DNA of 64,000 bases. Origin: Labia minor (lineage: Eukaryota > Arthropoda > Insecta > Dermaptera > Spongiphoridae). A program made the position numbers and the translations under genes. The stretch spans positions 9,659,580 to 9,723,579 of the forward strand of contig OY720344.1 of NCBI GenBank assembly GCA_963082975.1. The letters run 5' to 3'. Positions 48,536-59,855 of this stretch are shown piece by piece (the stretch's first letter is position 1; each line of letters starts with the position of its first letter). The notes beneath the pieces are model-generated. The model searched no databases and was not told where the DNA came from. It was given only the letters and a program-made list of their open reading frames with translations.

Positions 48536-48636
48536 CTCAGCTCGATTGTATCCGGATATTTTACAAAACGATTCGTTGCAATAGACAATAGGAAAGTCGA
48601 CAATCTGTGCATTTGCAAGAAGAAAACTGCTGTCGG
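48536..48636 (-). CDS. eag: eag potassium channel, coding exon with first half of the PAS domain
   Basis: This internal exon belongs to a KCNH-family (Ether-a-go-go) voltage-gated K+ channel of the plasma membrane. Read on the minus strand, a pyrimidine-rich acceptor ending TTTCAG is followed by two bases completing a codon and then exactly 33 sense codons, ending GCTGAG before a GTAAT donor. The peptide starts [20 protein letters not shown] and continues [13 protein letters not shown], essentially the insect Eag sequence just after the N-terminal cap. It forms the early strands and helix of the cytoplasmic eag/PAS domain that modulates gating. The exon ends in phase 0, which fits the next exon at 39679-39811. 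The entry phase (two bases of a codon) fits a Pro codon split across the intron, as expected upstream. The exon encoding the N-terminal cap was not found in the window. A processed pseudogene is unlikely because both splice sites are intact. Confidence 0.93.
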
Positions 48637-50943
48637 CTGAAACAAAGCCAAATGAAAAGAAAATTAGACAAATACATGTAAGCCAAACGAGTAAAGTAAA
48701 TAATAAATGTTTATATAATTCTTAAATTTGCATATATTAAGTTCAACTACAAGACTAATCTAAATTATAAAATATTTTTGATGTTGAATTTCGGGGAAAA
48801 TGAAATTAGAAAAGGATAAAACACAAATCCAGTCAGTCTTAACAGACATAAATTATTCATAAGGTTATTATTATTATTAATAATATTATGATGATGATTA
48901 TTATTATTATCTAGAAAACAATGATTCAAGAAAACAAAAGGATTATATAAAACGTACAAAAACAACCAAATTATTTTATTTAATATTCCAAAAATTAAAT
49001 TATAATTTTATTTTAAACAGTAAACTAAGTATTAATTTTATACAAATAAATAAAATATAGTAGTAAAATAACTTTTAACATAAACATACTAAATATAAGA
49101 AAGTTAACATTTTTTTTTAATCTCTTTTTAAATTTTTAATTTTAATTTTTTAATTTTAATTTTAATAATTGTACAATTATTTTAATTTAATAAATAATTT
49201 TATACAAATAATGTGGTCTTTTAATAAAAATTCTCTTAATAATTATCAAAATAATCACAAAAGCTTTAATAAATACATTTAATACTAAATTATTTAGAAA
49301 TTTTGCAGATTTATAATTGAAAGTAAAAACCTCTATTTTGAGTTTAAAGAAAGTTAAAAACAAATTAATTCACATACATTAATGTTTTAAAATTTATTAT
49401 TTATTATTCATTAATTTATTTTACAATAATTAATAATTAATTATTTGACAATTGATGAATTAATTTTTAATATTAATATTTATTTAAATGCTTTCTGATA
49501 TATTTTAAACTTCTTATCTTAAATTATTTTAATCATTATTAGTAGCTTTAGGTTTCAATGTAATTATTCATTATTTAGAGAAAAGTTTTTGTGAATAATT
49601 TTAAGTTACTTTTTAAAAATCGATATTGGATATGCTTCATTGGAAAAGTACGCCTATTGAGAATGGTCCAGTTTGAATTAAAAATAAAATAAATAAAATA
49701 ATTGCTAAGGTTCTCTATTCATTTTTGTAAAAAAAAAGGTACACCGTTTTAACTCAAAAGCGATTTTGTTTCATGATTTATTACAAGAGATGATACTTGA
49801 ATTCAATATTATACTCTAGAAACGTTTTTTTGATGTAAAATGGAAAAATGTGGATGGGAAATTTAGAGAACTTGAAGAATTGCAGTTTTGTAATATCAAA
49901 ATGGCTTTAGAAAAATATTTCAAATTTATTATTATTATTATTATTATTAAATAAAGTACTATATAAATGTTAGTATTAATAAAATAGAAATTACCCAAAT
50001 ATTTATAAACATTTAAAAAAAAAAATTAACAAAAAAGTTTTTTCAAAATATTTAATTTAATTTTTCTCCAAATACAGATAGATCATTTCTTAATATTCTT
50101 TCAAAAAAATTAAAATGGAAATTTCACAAGAAATATTTTTTTTAGTGAAAAAGAAATGAAAACATCTAGAATAAGAAAATATTATAAAAAAAAATTAACA
50201 GAGATGATATCATACGATCGTTATTGTTTTTTCTTTTTTTTTATGTTTTATAAAGTAAAGTAAAATCATTTCTTATTACCGATTTGTGAACATTTTTTTT
50301 TTGGTATTTAAAAAACAATAAATAGAATTTAAATTGCATTTCACAATATAAACTTATATTTTCAAAATAATTACCAAATTTAAAAAAAATGGAGTGTTTT
50401 TTTTTATCAGCAGCTATTTTCAAATGTCTATGCAAAGATTGAAGAAATTTTATGTTTTCATTTTAAATAATTTATTAATAAAGTAAACTTTATCTCTATT
50501 GGAAAAATACTCTTTAATGTCTATTTAGGTTTAAATGAATGGTATATTATTATTGTGCTTAATATAGATTTCAACACCCATTGACCAATGGTTATGAAAA
50601 TTGGTACAGATATGTTTTTGAATGAACCTCTTGATACTATCAAATTTATTTACAATTTAACTGATCGTCATGAAAATTAGCATATACCTAAATAAATAGT
50701 TATTTGAGCATGATTAATATTTTCGCGCTTTCCACTTTGTCATAAATAATTTCCAATTATTTTTTTTTCTGTGTCTCCTCAATACCAAATGATAAATCAT
50801 GATTTTGATTATGATTAATTATTAGATTAGTTAGTGAGTATGAACTAAAATATCATTTTACACAATTGGAATTGTGTTGTATTTTAAATATCTCTCGTTT
50901 GGTAAAATTAATAAGCCTTTCATTTTACTAGAACAAAGTTTAA
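48637..50943. other. Upstream eag intron, AT-rich
   Basis: Presumed intron upstream of the first visible eag exon. ATT-type microsatellites lie at 48865-48910 and 49927-49950. No N-terminal eag exon was found here. Confidence 0.5.
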
Positions 50944-50951
50944 ATTATAAT

Positions 50952-51849
50952 TAGAGGGTTATTTCCGGGAATTCCCTGGAAAATTCTTTAATTTTTATTT
51001 CCCGGGAAAAAAAGGAAACATTTCCCGAAAAAAAACAAATAATTATTGCGATGCCGATACCGAAATCTTACATGTATGATATGTATGATGTAGTATCCGG
51101 ATATGTCACTACATACTTTGTTGTATCAGAATAAAAGAATTAGAATGGACTTTTCGTCGAAACAATTTAATTTTCAAAGATGTATTGCAGTAGTCATCAT
51201 CTTACCTTTTTTCTAAAGTTGGTAACTTCTGTAAAGACCTCCTCCTTTGGATCTGTTTAATGCGTAGCCTCTTGGATCAGATTCTATACCCACCAGACCT
51301 TTGTTGGTTTATTTTTCTCGTTTACAAGACAAAGTCAAAACACTTAAAAATGCCCGAAAGAAACTGGTTTTCTTGTGCATGATGATCTTCCTGAAGAAAC
51401 GAGAAGAAAACGATCGAAACTTCTCTTGAGAAGAAGGGAAATACCAAGAGTAAATAGCCATATTAGAGTTTAAGTCCGTGGCAACCATTTACTTGTGGAT
51501 AAATATAAATTCTTCTGGTCAAACCATCAAGGACTACTGCACTCTGGTGAGAATGGTGTTCAAAAGTTGACCAGCTTAGCGAATGCCAATCTTCTTGAAT
51601 TCGTGACTGCGCTGGTGCTCTTCCCCAAAATTACTTTTAGAGGTGCAGCCTCGATATTTTGTTTATTATATATTATATCTTACTTTTTTTTTTTATTTTT
51701 GAATTAAATTTATTTTTTCATTTTTTTGCAAAAACAACATTTATTTAACTTTTCCATTAAACTTTTACAATTTCCTCCTCAAATTTAGTATTTTTTTTAT
51801 ATTTCCCTGTTCCCGGGAACGAAAATAATCCGGAAAAAATTACCCTCTA
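50952..51849. mobile_element. hAT-like element (898 bp) with 8-bp duplication, carrying a retroelement ORF1-like fragment
   Basis: The ends are TAGAGGGTTATTTCC and, inverted, GGAAAAAATTACCCTCTA. ATTATAAT flanks both (50944-50951 and 51850-51857), a perfect 8-bp duplication. Both subterminal regions contain CCCGGGAA motifs. Inside (about 51350-51560, plus strand) a frame reads ARKKLVFLVHDDLPEETRRK, then RSKLLLRRREIPRVNSHIRV and HLLVDKYKFFW. The V-DL-ETRRKR and LIVDG-like layout resembles the C-terminal half of LINE ORF1 proteins. It is not a known hAT transposase domain and is broken by a stop. Confidence 0.65.
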
Positions 51850-51857
51850 ATTATAAT

Positions 51858-52561
51858 AAATTATAAATGCATATAAATATAAATATACTATAAAAAATAA
51901 TAAGAATATAAATACAACATTGTAAGAATTGATAATAAGGAAAGATATATATATCATAATTAGCAACTCATTTGGATCTCTGAGATGAAATTAAAATTTT
52001 AAAAAATTAAATTATTACATTATTAAAATTATTGCTTTCATAATAGAGTATTTCACTCATTCAAACATTAATGTAAAAAAATATTTAAAAAATTAAATTT
52101 ATTAATTATATTAAATATCGAATGTTATATCAATGTATGTGTGCTGTGTTCATTGTGATTCAAAAAACTACAAATCTCGTGAAAAAATAAAATAACTATC
52201 AAAGTATAATTTAATTTATTAATTTAGATGTTGTTCTTGATAATATACATATTATCATCATTTGGCTCTATTGTCTATTTTTTTCTCCCAGTAAACGTAT
52301 TGACTTTAAATTTATTTAGCACAATTTTAAAAATTTTGTAAATATTTCTAATTAAAATACAATTAAATGTAATAATAAAAAAATATTTTCCAAAAATTTA
52401 AATAAAAAAATAAAATAAATACCGAATTGTGTGTGTGTTGTTGTTAACGCCTCTCCCTGATTTAGATTTATTTATTTTAAGGTCAATTTATTTTTATATA
52501 AATTTGTAATTTTTTCCTTTTTAAATATGCATGTTTTTTTTCATTATATTGGTATGCCATG
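51858..52561. other. AT-rich DNA, no gene seen
   Basis: Simple AT-rich sequence up to the LTR candidate; GTGTGTGTTGTTGTT at 52431-52445. Confidence 0.55.
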
Positions 52562-53225
52562 TGTTGAGTTTAGTGGTTACTTTAACGCCACTAGTCACAT
52601 GACTCCTCACAGCCAATCACCATGCTCGATTTTGGCCCATGGCGCCAACGGCTAGCGTTGTGGTAGCAGAGGTGATCTCTTTCACTTGCATTTGAGACTT
52701 GCTTGTGTGACTTTGTCTTGAGAACTTGTATTTTGAACGTGGATTCCTTTTCCACGCTTTTTAGGTGTAAATTCGCCATTTCGTTGTTAAACACGTGGAG
52801 ACATTGTGTTTCAATTATTATTACTATATTTTTGTAATTCGTTTGTTTTAGCTGAGTATTAGCCAGCATTTATTTCTCTTATTTTTATATTTTAATCTTA
52901 TTTTAGTTTTTTTTAATTTATATTAATTGTTCTTTAATTAAATACATTTTATAGCGTGGCAACGAACATTTCTCTTTTATTTAGAAAAAGTGAACCTAAT
53001 CTTTCCTTTGCAGGCCCATATGTTAGCATCGGATATTTCATTAATTTAATTTGTTATTGCTTTACGATTTTGGATGTTCAAGGTGATTCTCCTAAGCGCT
53101 AATAGTCAAACGTACTGCACTCTTTGGTGAAGTATATTAAAGGGTTCCTTTCCCAAATAATTTGTTTTATTCCCCGTGTGAAAGAGTTGAGAATTCTTTT
53201 TTTTAACTCCTCCACTAGTGGCACA
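52562..53225 (+). mobile_element. Possible LTR with primer binding site (BEL/Pao or Gypsy-like)
   Basis: The candidate starts TGTTGAGTTTAGTGG and ends CACTAGTGGCACA. Two bases later comes TGGTCCGACAAGC (53228-53240), which has the TGG start and length of a tRNA primer binding site. The interval is more GC-rich than its surroundings, contains CCAATCACC-like promoter sequence near 52613 and AATAAA-like signals at 52930-52950. No second LTR or internal coding region was found, and I could not confirm a target duplication. A promoter region of a host gene is an alternative. The 92-codon minus-strand ORF here has no recognisable domain. Confidence 0.35.
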
Positions 53226-53479
53226 GGTGGTCCGACAAGCTGAACAATATTTTATTTAATCAACGGCTTGTCCAGTTGTCAATAGGTGTTTGTACTATTA
53301 TTATTTATTAAAAATATTAAATTATTTATGATAATAATAATTTCGTATTTAATAAAAAATATAACTATGTAAGGTGTAAGGTCTAGAAATTAATTAAACT
53401 TAATTGTGAATAAATTTTGAAATAATATTTATCTCTAAATTATACCATAAATGTACCATTGAAATTTTAAATATTAAAT

Positions 53480-53640
53480 TTTGAAGCAAGTGTAGCGGGT
53501 TGTCTAAATGGCAGGGGCTCCTGGTTGCTCGAGCGTCCAGGCAGTCAGTCGGTGTTGGTGTGTGTGTGAGTGCGCACGCAAGCCGAGGCGTCTGGGCGGA
53601 CGACGCTATTGTCTGTCAATCAGTGTGAGTTTTCTATTCC
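53480..53640. promoter_or_regulatory. CpG-rich island, first-exon or promoter-like
   Basis: About 150 bp contain around ten CpGs (for example CTCGAGCGTCC, GTGCGCACGC and GGGCGGACGACGC) in a window that is otherwise AT-rich and CpG-poor. On the plus strand ATG at 53508 opens a 48-codon frame (MAGAPGCSSVQAVSRCWCVC onward) running past a strong donor-like GTGAGT near 53625. This could be the 5' exon of an unidentified plus-strand gene. It could equally be an untranslated first exon or promoter of eag transcribed leftward. The peptide resembles no family I know and is low-complexity. It lies about 250 bp right of a possible LTR, so a transposon-associated regulatory segment is another option. Confidence 0.4.
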
Positions 53641-54870
53641 TATTATCTTAATTTATTAATTCTTCACAAATAATTACGACCACTCCCTCCCCCCATATAC
53701 TAACATTATTGTAAAAATTTTTAAAATCAATTTCTAAGACTATATGCCACAAAGACTTGTAATATATTATGTTCAAGTTATAAATTTATTTTATAAAGCT
53801 TCTATATATTTATTCTTCTAGTAATTATTTCAATTAAAATATTTGATTTAAGAAATAAAATAATATAGAAATAGAATTATACTTGTATAAAAATATTTAT
53901 TTCCTTTTATATATATAATTCTTGATTTTGTATATGTTTTCGTCTATATTTTATATTTTAAATATATTTATATATAAAATATCAAAATAGAAAAAGGAAA
54001 TAAAATATAAATACATCAGGAGAAGAAATAATCACGTTTCAGGTTAAAATGTTGTAGATAATATATTTTGATTTAAATTTTCAACATTATATCGAATCAT
54101 TTTTTTTTTATTTACAATATATAGAGGATAAATCTATAAAGCAGCTGTTAAGGTGGTACAAGTAAATTTATTGGCCTCGGTTATGTTTGTTTAGCCATTT
54201 ATCACACCATTTATTTATTTATTTATTTCGATTTTATGTGAAATGTTTATTAATGAAATGAAATGAATTTCTTATCATTTTTAATAAATATTTTTTTTTT
54301 TTTGGTTTTTTTGTAAATTGAAACTGGTTTGAGACCACACTAAGTATTTATTCATATTGGTATATAAATTAAAATAAAAATAAATTTAACTATAAATTAT
54401 ATTAATATTAATAGATGGAAAACGACTGCCATATTTTATTATTATTTGTCTTGAAAGCATGAACAAAGATAAAAAAAATATTTATTTGAAAATAATAAAA
54501 AAAAACAAATAATAAATCTCTGCTTAAAAAGAGTGACATCTTTAAATAAAATTGTACAAGTGAATAAACTTGAACAGCTATCAGATATCTAAAGGTAGGT
54601 GAATTCTTACGTGAGTATACTAGTAATTTTAGATTAGAAAGTTAAATTTGTTAAGAGGCTGTCATCTGAGAGCTTCATTTACAAATTTAATTAGAAATGA
54701 TAAATTAAATTCCACTGTTTACCTCACAAGAGATGATTATTTGTGAAAACCTTGTATGTTATAATATATAATTAATCATAATTTTAAATGGTGTTACAAA
54801 TAGGTAAGAATATATTGCAATTAGAATTAGAATTAGTATTGCTTCTTACTTGTTCTGTTTTATTTTAAAT
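53641..54870. other. AT-rich DNA, no gene seen
   Basis: Very AT-rich to the right of the CpG island. No second exon was recognised on either strand. Confidence 0.55.
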
Positions 54871-55363
54871 ATAAGTGCTTGCTTCACCGAGCTGTGGCTC
54901 GGAACTATAAAAAAAATAATTCCTTATGAACTCTATGAATATTTAAGATTAAGATTATTATTTAAAATAAATAAACGACAAAATAAATGAAACAATTTCA
55001 AATAATTTAAAAGAACATAAATTTAAAAAAATAGTCATAAAACATACACCCCTCAAACGTTCGTATTAATGCATCGAAAAACAGAAAGTATGGCCTGTGG
55101 ATATAACATAATATATATATCGTAATTTGTGATTACAAAATATTATTAAAATAAATATTTTTAATTTTATTTTATTTATAATATTTTGTATTTAAGGAAG
55201 CGCTATCCGGCGCTAACAAAGATTATTTATCCCGAGGCTGCAACTTATAGAGATCGATTTTTCTTTATAAATATTATCTATGGTGTGAATTTCAAAAATA
55301 ATCCTTCAAGCGGTTTAATATTTCTAAAATTCAAATATATATATATATAAATTTTTGATAGTA
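54871..55363 (-). mobile_element. Helentron-like family C, copy C2
   Basis: Read on the minus strand it begins TACTATCAAAAATTTATA and ends TTTTTTATAGTTCC followed by the hairpin CCGAGC-CACA-GCTCGG. The first and last short repeats (ACTATCAAAA and TTTTATAGT) are near-inverses, as in families A, B and D. Parts of the core match C1 and, more weakly, family B (GCATTAATACG, AATTCACACCATAG). Confidence 0.55.
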
Positions 55364-56796
55364 TAATAAGATATATACTTACATGTACCTTTACATAACG
55401 AAAACTATTGTAATACTTTTTTTTAATATAAATAAAAGAAACATTAAAAAAAAAATACTAAAAATTTCTTTTCCAAAAATGGAATCAGGTAAAACCTAAA
55501 AATATTCTTTTTCTTTTGAATGGACACATTTCAACTTTTCATATATTAAAATATTATTAATATGTAATTGTCATAAAAAAATTAAAAATATTATATATAA
55601 ATATTATAATATTATAATGCCTTTGAATTTCAACTCCATCTTTGGCTAAAATAATAATAATTTTTTTTTTAATTTTCTTTTTATTGTTACAAATACATAA
55701 TTGAATAAAAATTTGTTTATTATTTTAAATAATAAATATTTATTTATGAACAATTAAGAGTCTATTTAAAGAATCCTAATTGAATCACTAATCAGTTAAA
55801 TTATTTAAGACTTCTATTTTTATTCTTTTTTAAAAAAAATTTATAAAAAAATTATTCTCAACTCATTGACTTTGAATATTGGAGCATAATTAGAATAGTT
55901 ATTTAATTATTTATCTATTTAACTATTCCTTAAAAATTTCAATAAGTATAAATATATAAATGTAAATAATCAAAATTTTTAGAAAATTTTTAAAATATTT
56001 ATTATTTTTTATTAGAAATAATTTACTTATTTGATACATCATTTAAATATGTAAATAAAGATTAAAAATATGTCTTTAATTTTACTTATATATACTTAAT
56101 ATTAATTATAATACGTATTAATTCTAGATATCTTCACTTTAGAGTAATTTAATATTTCTAAGCCTCTTTTAACAATATCTATTACATTTATGTGAAGTTA
56201 TTATCTCCCTTGAGGGGGGAGTAGATCCACTTCGGGTCCAAAGGTGGGATTAAATAGAGACCAGTAAAGCCTTTGAATATCGACCACATATCAGGATATT
56301 AGTAACAATAGGAGGAAAAAAATATCAAAAATAAATCAAAGTAAAGCAAAATCATTAAATTATTATAAATGTTATTAACTCAATAGTATAAACGGAATTT
56401 CATTGGAAATATTCAATAATAATTTATGATGAATGAATGAATGATTCGAGATGATATCAACTACGTTAATATGACTATCAATTTGAAGGTTGATTTGAAT
56501 CTACTTGGTAGATTTTATAATATATTATGAAACTTGATAGAGTAAGTATAATCATGTATAGAGAAAGATCAAAGGAATAGTAAGTAGTACTACATGAATA
56601 ATTTTCATGCGTAAAGAAACAAACATCGACAAAACTTAATCATTACAACCTTATAGAAAATAATAAATTTTAAATAAATATTTAATATCTTATATTTTAA
56701 TTAGTTTTCGAAATAAATTTCGAAAAAATATATTCTCACTGAATTATCTTATCTCTTTGCATTTATTTCGATGTGTGATGGTTTATTTTTTACTTT
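55364..56796. other. No gene seen
   Basis: AT-rich. A short more complex patch at 56200-56290 (GAGGGGGGAGTAGATCCACT) is unassigned. Confidence 0.55.
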
Positions 56797-57172
56797 TTAC
56801 TATCTAGCCAGTCTCTGTGTGTGTGTATGTGTATGTGTGTATGTATGTAACCAAGATTACGCAAAAACGGTTTGAGCTAGAATGATGAAATTTGGTACAT
56901 GGGCATTATTCAAAATTCATAGTTTTATATCAACTTTTGAGAAATGTAGTTCATTCAAAAGAGAAGCATTACCTACCATGTTTTCATTTTTTTTCTTCTA
57001 AAGTGACCGTAAAAATAAAGATATATGTTTGATAATTTTTCACATGATTAATAATTGTATAAAACTGCTATATATAGAATTTCAGCTTGATTGACTGGCT
57101 GAAAGTATCATAATTAATTTTTTATTTAATTAAATTCAAATTACGAGATAGTCGATTGGAGACACTCCAGCT
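56797..57172 (+). mobile_element. Helentron-like family A, copy A4, internally deleted
   Basis: It starts TTTTTACTATCTAGCC, passes a GTGTGTGTATGTGTATG microsatellite and the normal core, but lacks the segment between AATTAATTTTTT and the pre-terminal AT-rich stretch. It ends TACGAGATAGTCGAT, hairpin TGGAGACACTCCA and GCT. It has several substitutions in the terminal repeats. Confidence 0.7.
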
Positions 57173-58134
57173 TTTTATATTTAAAATATAATTCTTCATA
57201 CATTTTATATTTTTTTAATAGGAGTGAGGAGGATGATAAATGAAAGTTGTGTGAGACACGACCGCTCTAGTTTTATTTATTTATTTATTTATTTTCTATT
57301 TAAACAAATATCATTTATCATGAACAATAATCAACTATGATTATTCTATGAAATAATTCCCAAATACACACAAATTTCTATTTAAACAAGGTTTTATATA
57401 TATATATATATATATCGATCATCATCAATCTTAAAAAAAATAATAATAAAAATAAAAAACTATATTAAAAGAGTTATAGGTAAATGTAAATAAATAATTT
57501 ATGACAAAAGTTTTCGATTTCGAGGTCGCGAATGGAATGTTTTCAAGTGAATTAGGAAATTGTTGCTAGATAGAGAGAGGATTGTAGCTTAAAATTCAAA
57601 GAGCAGCCATGGAAATGTATTGATTAAATCATTTGGCATTAGGGCTTGTTTTCTTTCAGCTAGACTAAAGGGATTTTTTTTTGTCGTTGACCGTTTGCGT
57701 GTTAAGTGCCATTAATAATCGTTGACCTCCCACACTCTCTATCTTACTGCTACTTCTTTAACCGAATCTCGTGTTTAGTGTTTTACTTGCGTCATTGACC
57801 ATGAACTTGAACAGCTCTTATCATTGGAAAAGGGTTTTTGAATTTTAAGATAAACCCTCGAGTATTGAATTTTAGCTCTTGTCTCTCTCTCTCTTCAATT
57901 GAGAAATTCACCACCCCATTAGGAGAATGGGTGACTCTGTTTATATCGTATTTGTATAATAATTTAACGAAAAGAGAGCAATCAAATGAAAATAAATATA
58001 CTCTATTTGAAAAGAAGGGATAATATTTATTTTTATCTTTTAAATTTAAAAAAATGTTGATTTGTTTTTTTTTTGAAAAACAAACCCATAGATCAAATAT
58101 CATTTGACTATATAGAATGGAATTTTATGAAATA
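57173..58134. other. Unassigned, partly non-AT-rich
   Basis: The stretch 57510-57840 has balanced composition with no repeats seen. ORFs of 103 (minus) and 61 (plus) codons overlap each other at 57792-58103 and have no recognisable domain. It could be conserved noncoding DNA. Confidence 0.4.
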
Positions 58135-58872
58135 CAGGGTTATCATAAAAGAATGATGCGGTTTCGAACATTGTTTAAAGAAAAACAGAATTACTTACAG
58201 TTAATATTATTTATTAATCTAATTTGTCAACTCATACAGTTTTTTTTACATAATTAATAAATTTCAATATGGGCGCCCTTAGTCGTTCGATAAATGTCCA
58301 AACGATAATTAACTTCTCTCCAAACATTCGCTAACATTTCTTCGGTTATGGTTGTCATTGCTTTATTAATCCTGTTTTTAAGTCGTTCAGGTCGCGAATT
58401 TTTTGTGAATAAACAATGTTTTTGATGTAACCCCACAAGAAAAAATCCCAAGGTGTCAGGTCTGGACTTCTTGGAGGCCACAGCATAGGTCTTTGCCGGC
58501 CTATCCATCGATCTCCAAATTTTTCGTTCAAAGCGTCCATGACCAATGAACTGAAGTGTGTTTAAACCAGCGTATTATATTATTTTTGTGTGGTGGATCT
58601 CTTCCAAATTCACGTCGGAACGCACGTTGAACTAAAATTACGGATTTTAATTCAGCCATCAATAAAACACACTTTGCTTATCTTTATCAGAGAACATAGT
58701 AACTCACTAAACTCACCGCAACAACCGTACAAGAACTTATGTTGAGGTTAGAACAGCTTATAAACAAACTTTTGGGTTGTAGGCTTTCAGAGATACCAAT
58801 ATAACATTTAGAAATTTCCCTACATTCTGACTATGAATTACTGAAACCGCACCATTCTTTTATGATATAACC

Positions 58873-58875
<3 letters not shown>
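58135..58875 (-). mobile_element. IS630/mariner-type element: N- and C-terminal transposase parts fused by deletion
   Basis: The ends CAGGGTTATCATAAAAGAAT and their inverse lie between TA dinucleotides (58133-58134 and 58876-58877). On the minus strand MAELKSVILVQRAFRREFGR (from 58657) continues PPHKNNIIRWFKHTSVHW. The text then jumps into the C-terminal part DALNEKFGDRWIGRQRP and WPPRSPDLTPWDFFLWG, then IKNIVYSQKIRD. A frameshift near 58390 moves to INKAMTTITEEMLANVWREV and ends at GAHIEIY. The RSPDLTPxDFFLWG block includes the last catalytic Asp, but the central RNase H-like core is absent. Confidence 0.85.
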
Positions 58876-58879
<4 letters not shown>

Positions 58880-58920
<41 letters not shown>

Positions 58921-59855
58921 ACATATTAAAAAGTTTATAAATTGAAACATTTTTATGTTTTATTAATTTAAACAATAAATCAAATAAAAAGTGTGTATGT
59001 TGAAATAAAATTTTGGTATACAGTACAATAAAATGATATATATGTATTAATAGTACTATACGAATATAAAACTTGCCTCGGGTTTTGAATTGTCTAACTG
59101 ATCACAGGCCCTATTTCCCATGATAGTTAAATTCAATCAGGCCCTATCACTCTTTAATAAAGTTATTAATAATTTATTTATTCAATTTAAATCTCAAATA
59201 AAATGTTTATTTCAATTACCTGAATATTAATAATAATATTAATTCTGATACATTATTTTAATCATAAAAGTATAAAAATTAAATAAATAATAGAATATTC
59301 AGTTGAAAGTTAATAATTAAATGAGATCGTTAAATATTAAAGGAAAAATTAAATTCAATTATTTTGTTATAAAATAAAATTTATATAATTTAAATTTTTT
59401 TCAGAATTCTATTCTATAAGAGATTGTATTTAATAAATTAATTGTAGGAAGATGTCTTCTACTGAATTGAATAAACATCGTTTAATATAAAAAAAAACAT
59501 TTCAACAATTCAATTTATAACGATTCTGTAAAGAATCTCTTTAAATATGTTGGTTATAATTGATAACATTTGTTAAATAACGAGCGAGCAAAGCATGGAA
59601 GAGGAAGACATATTTCAAGGAGGTGGTAAAGAAAAGCATTTGGTTTTCCCGGTGAACCGGAGAATGATGAATTCTCATCCATCTTTGCCCTTTCATTTCA
59701 GCCAATCAGCATCTTTCGCTGTAAATGTCTTCATCTGTCAGAAGAAGAGTAAAACTTATTCTTTATTTCAACATCTTTTCTTTTCAAAATAACATTGAAT
59801 TTGTTCTGACATTTTCGACTAGTTTATGTTTTAAAAATCATTATATATATTATAG
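58880..59855. other. No gene supported
   Basis: A 65-codon plus-strand frame at 59595-59792 (MEEEDIFQGGGKEKHLVFPV onward) has coding-like composition at its start but matches nothing known. The remainder is AT-rich. Confidence 0.4.

Noticed and set aside
57792-58103. 103-codon minus-strand ORF
   Set aside because: No recognisable domain, AT-driven composition in its first half and an overlapping plus-strand ORF; not enough support for a gene.
59595-59792. 65-codon ORF starting MEEEDIFQ
   Set aside because: Coding-like start, but no family match, no splice context and an ordinary length for chance; mentioned only in the gap description.
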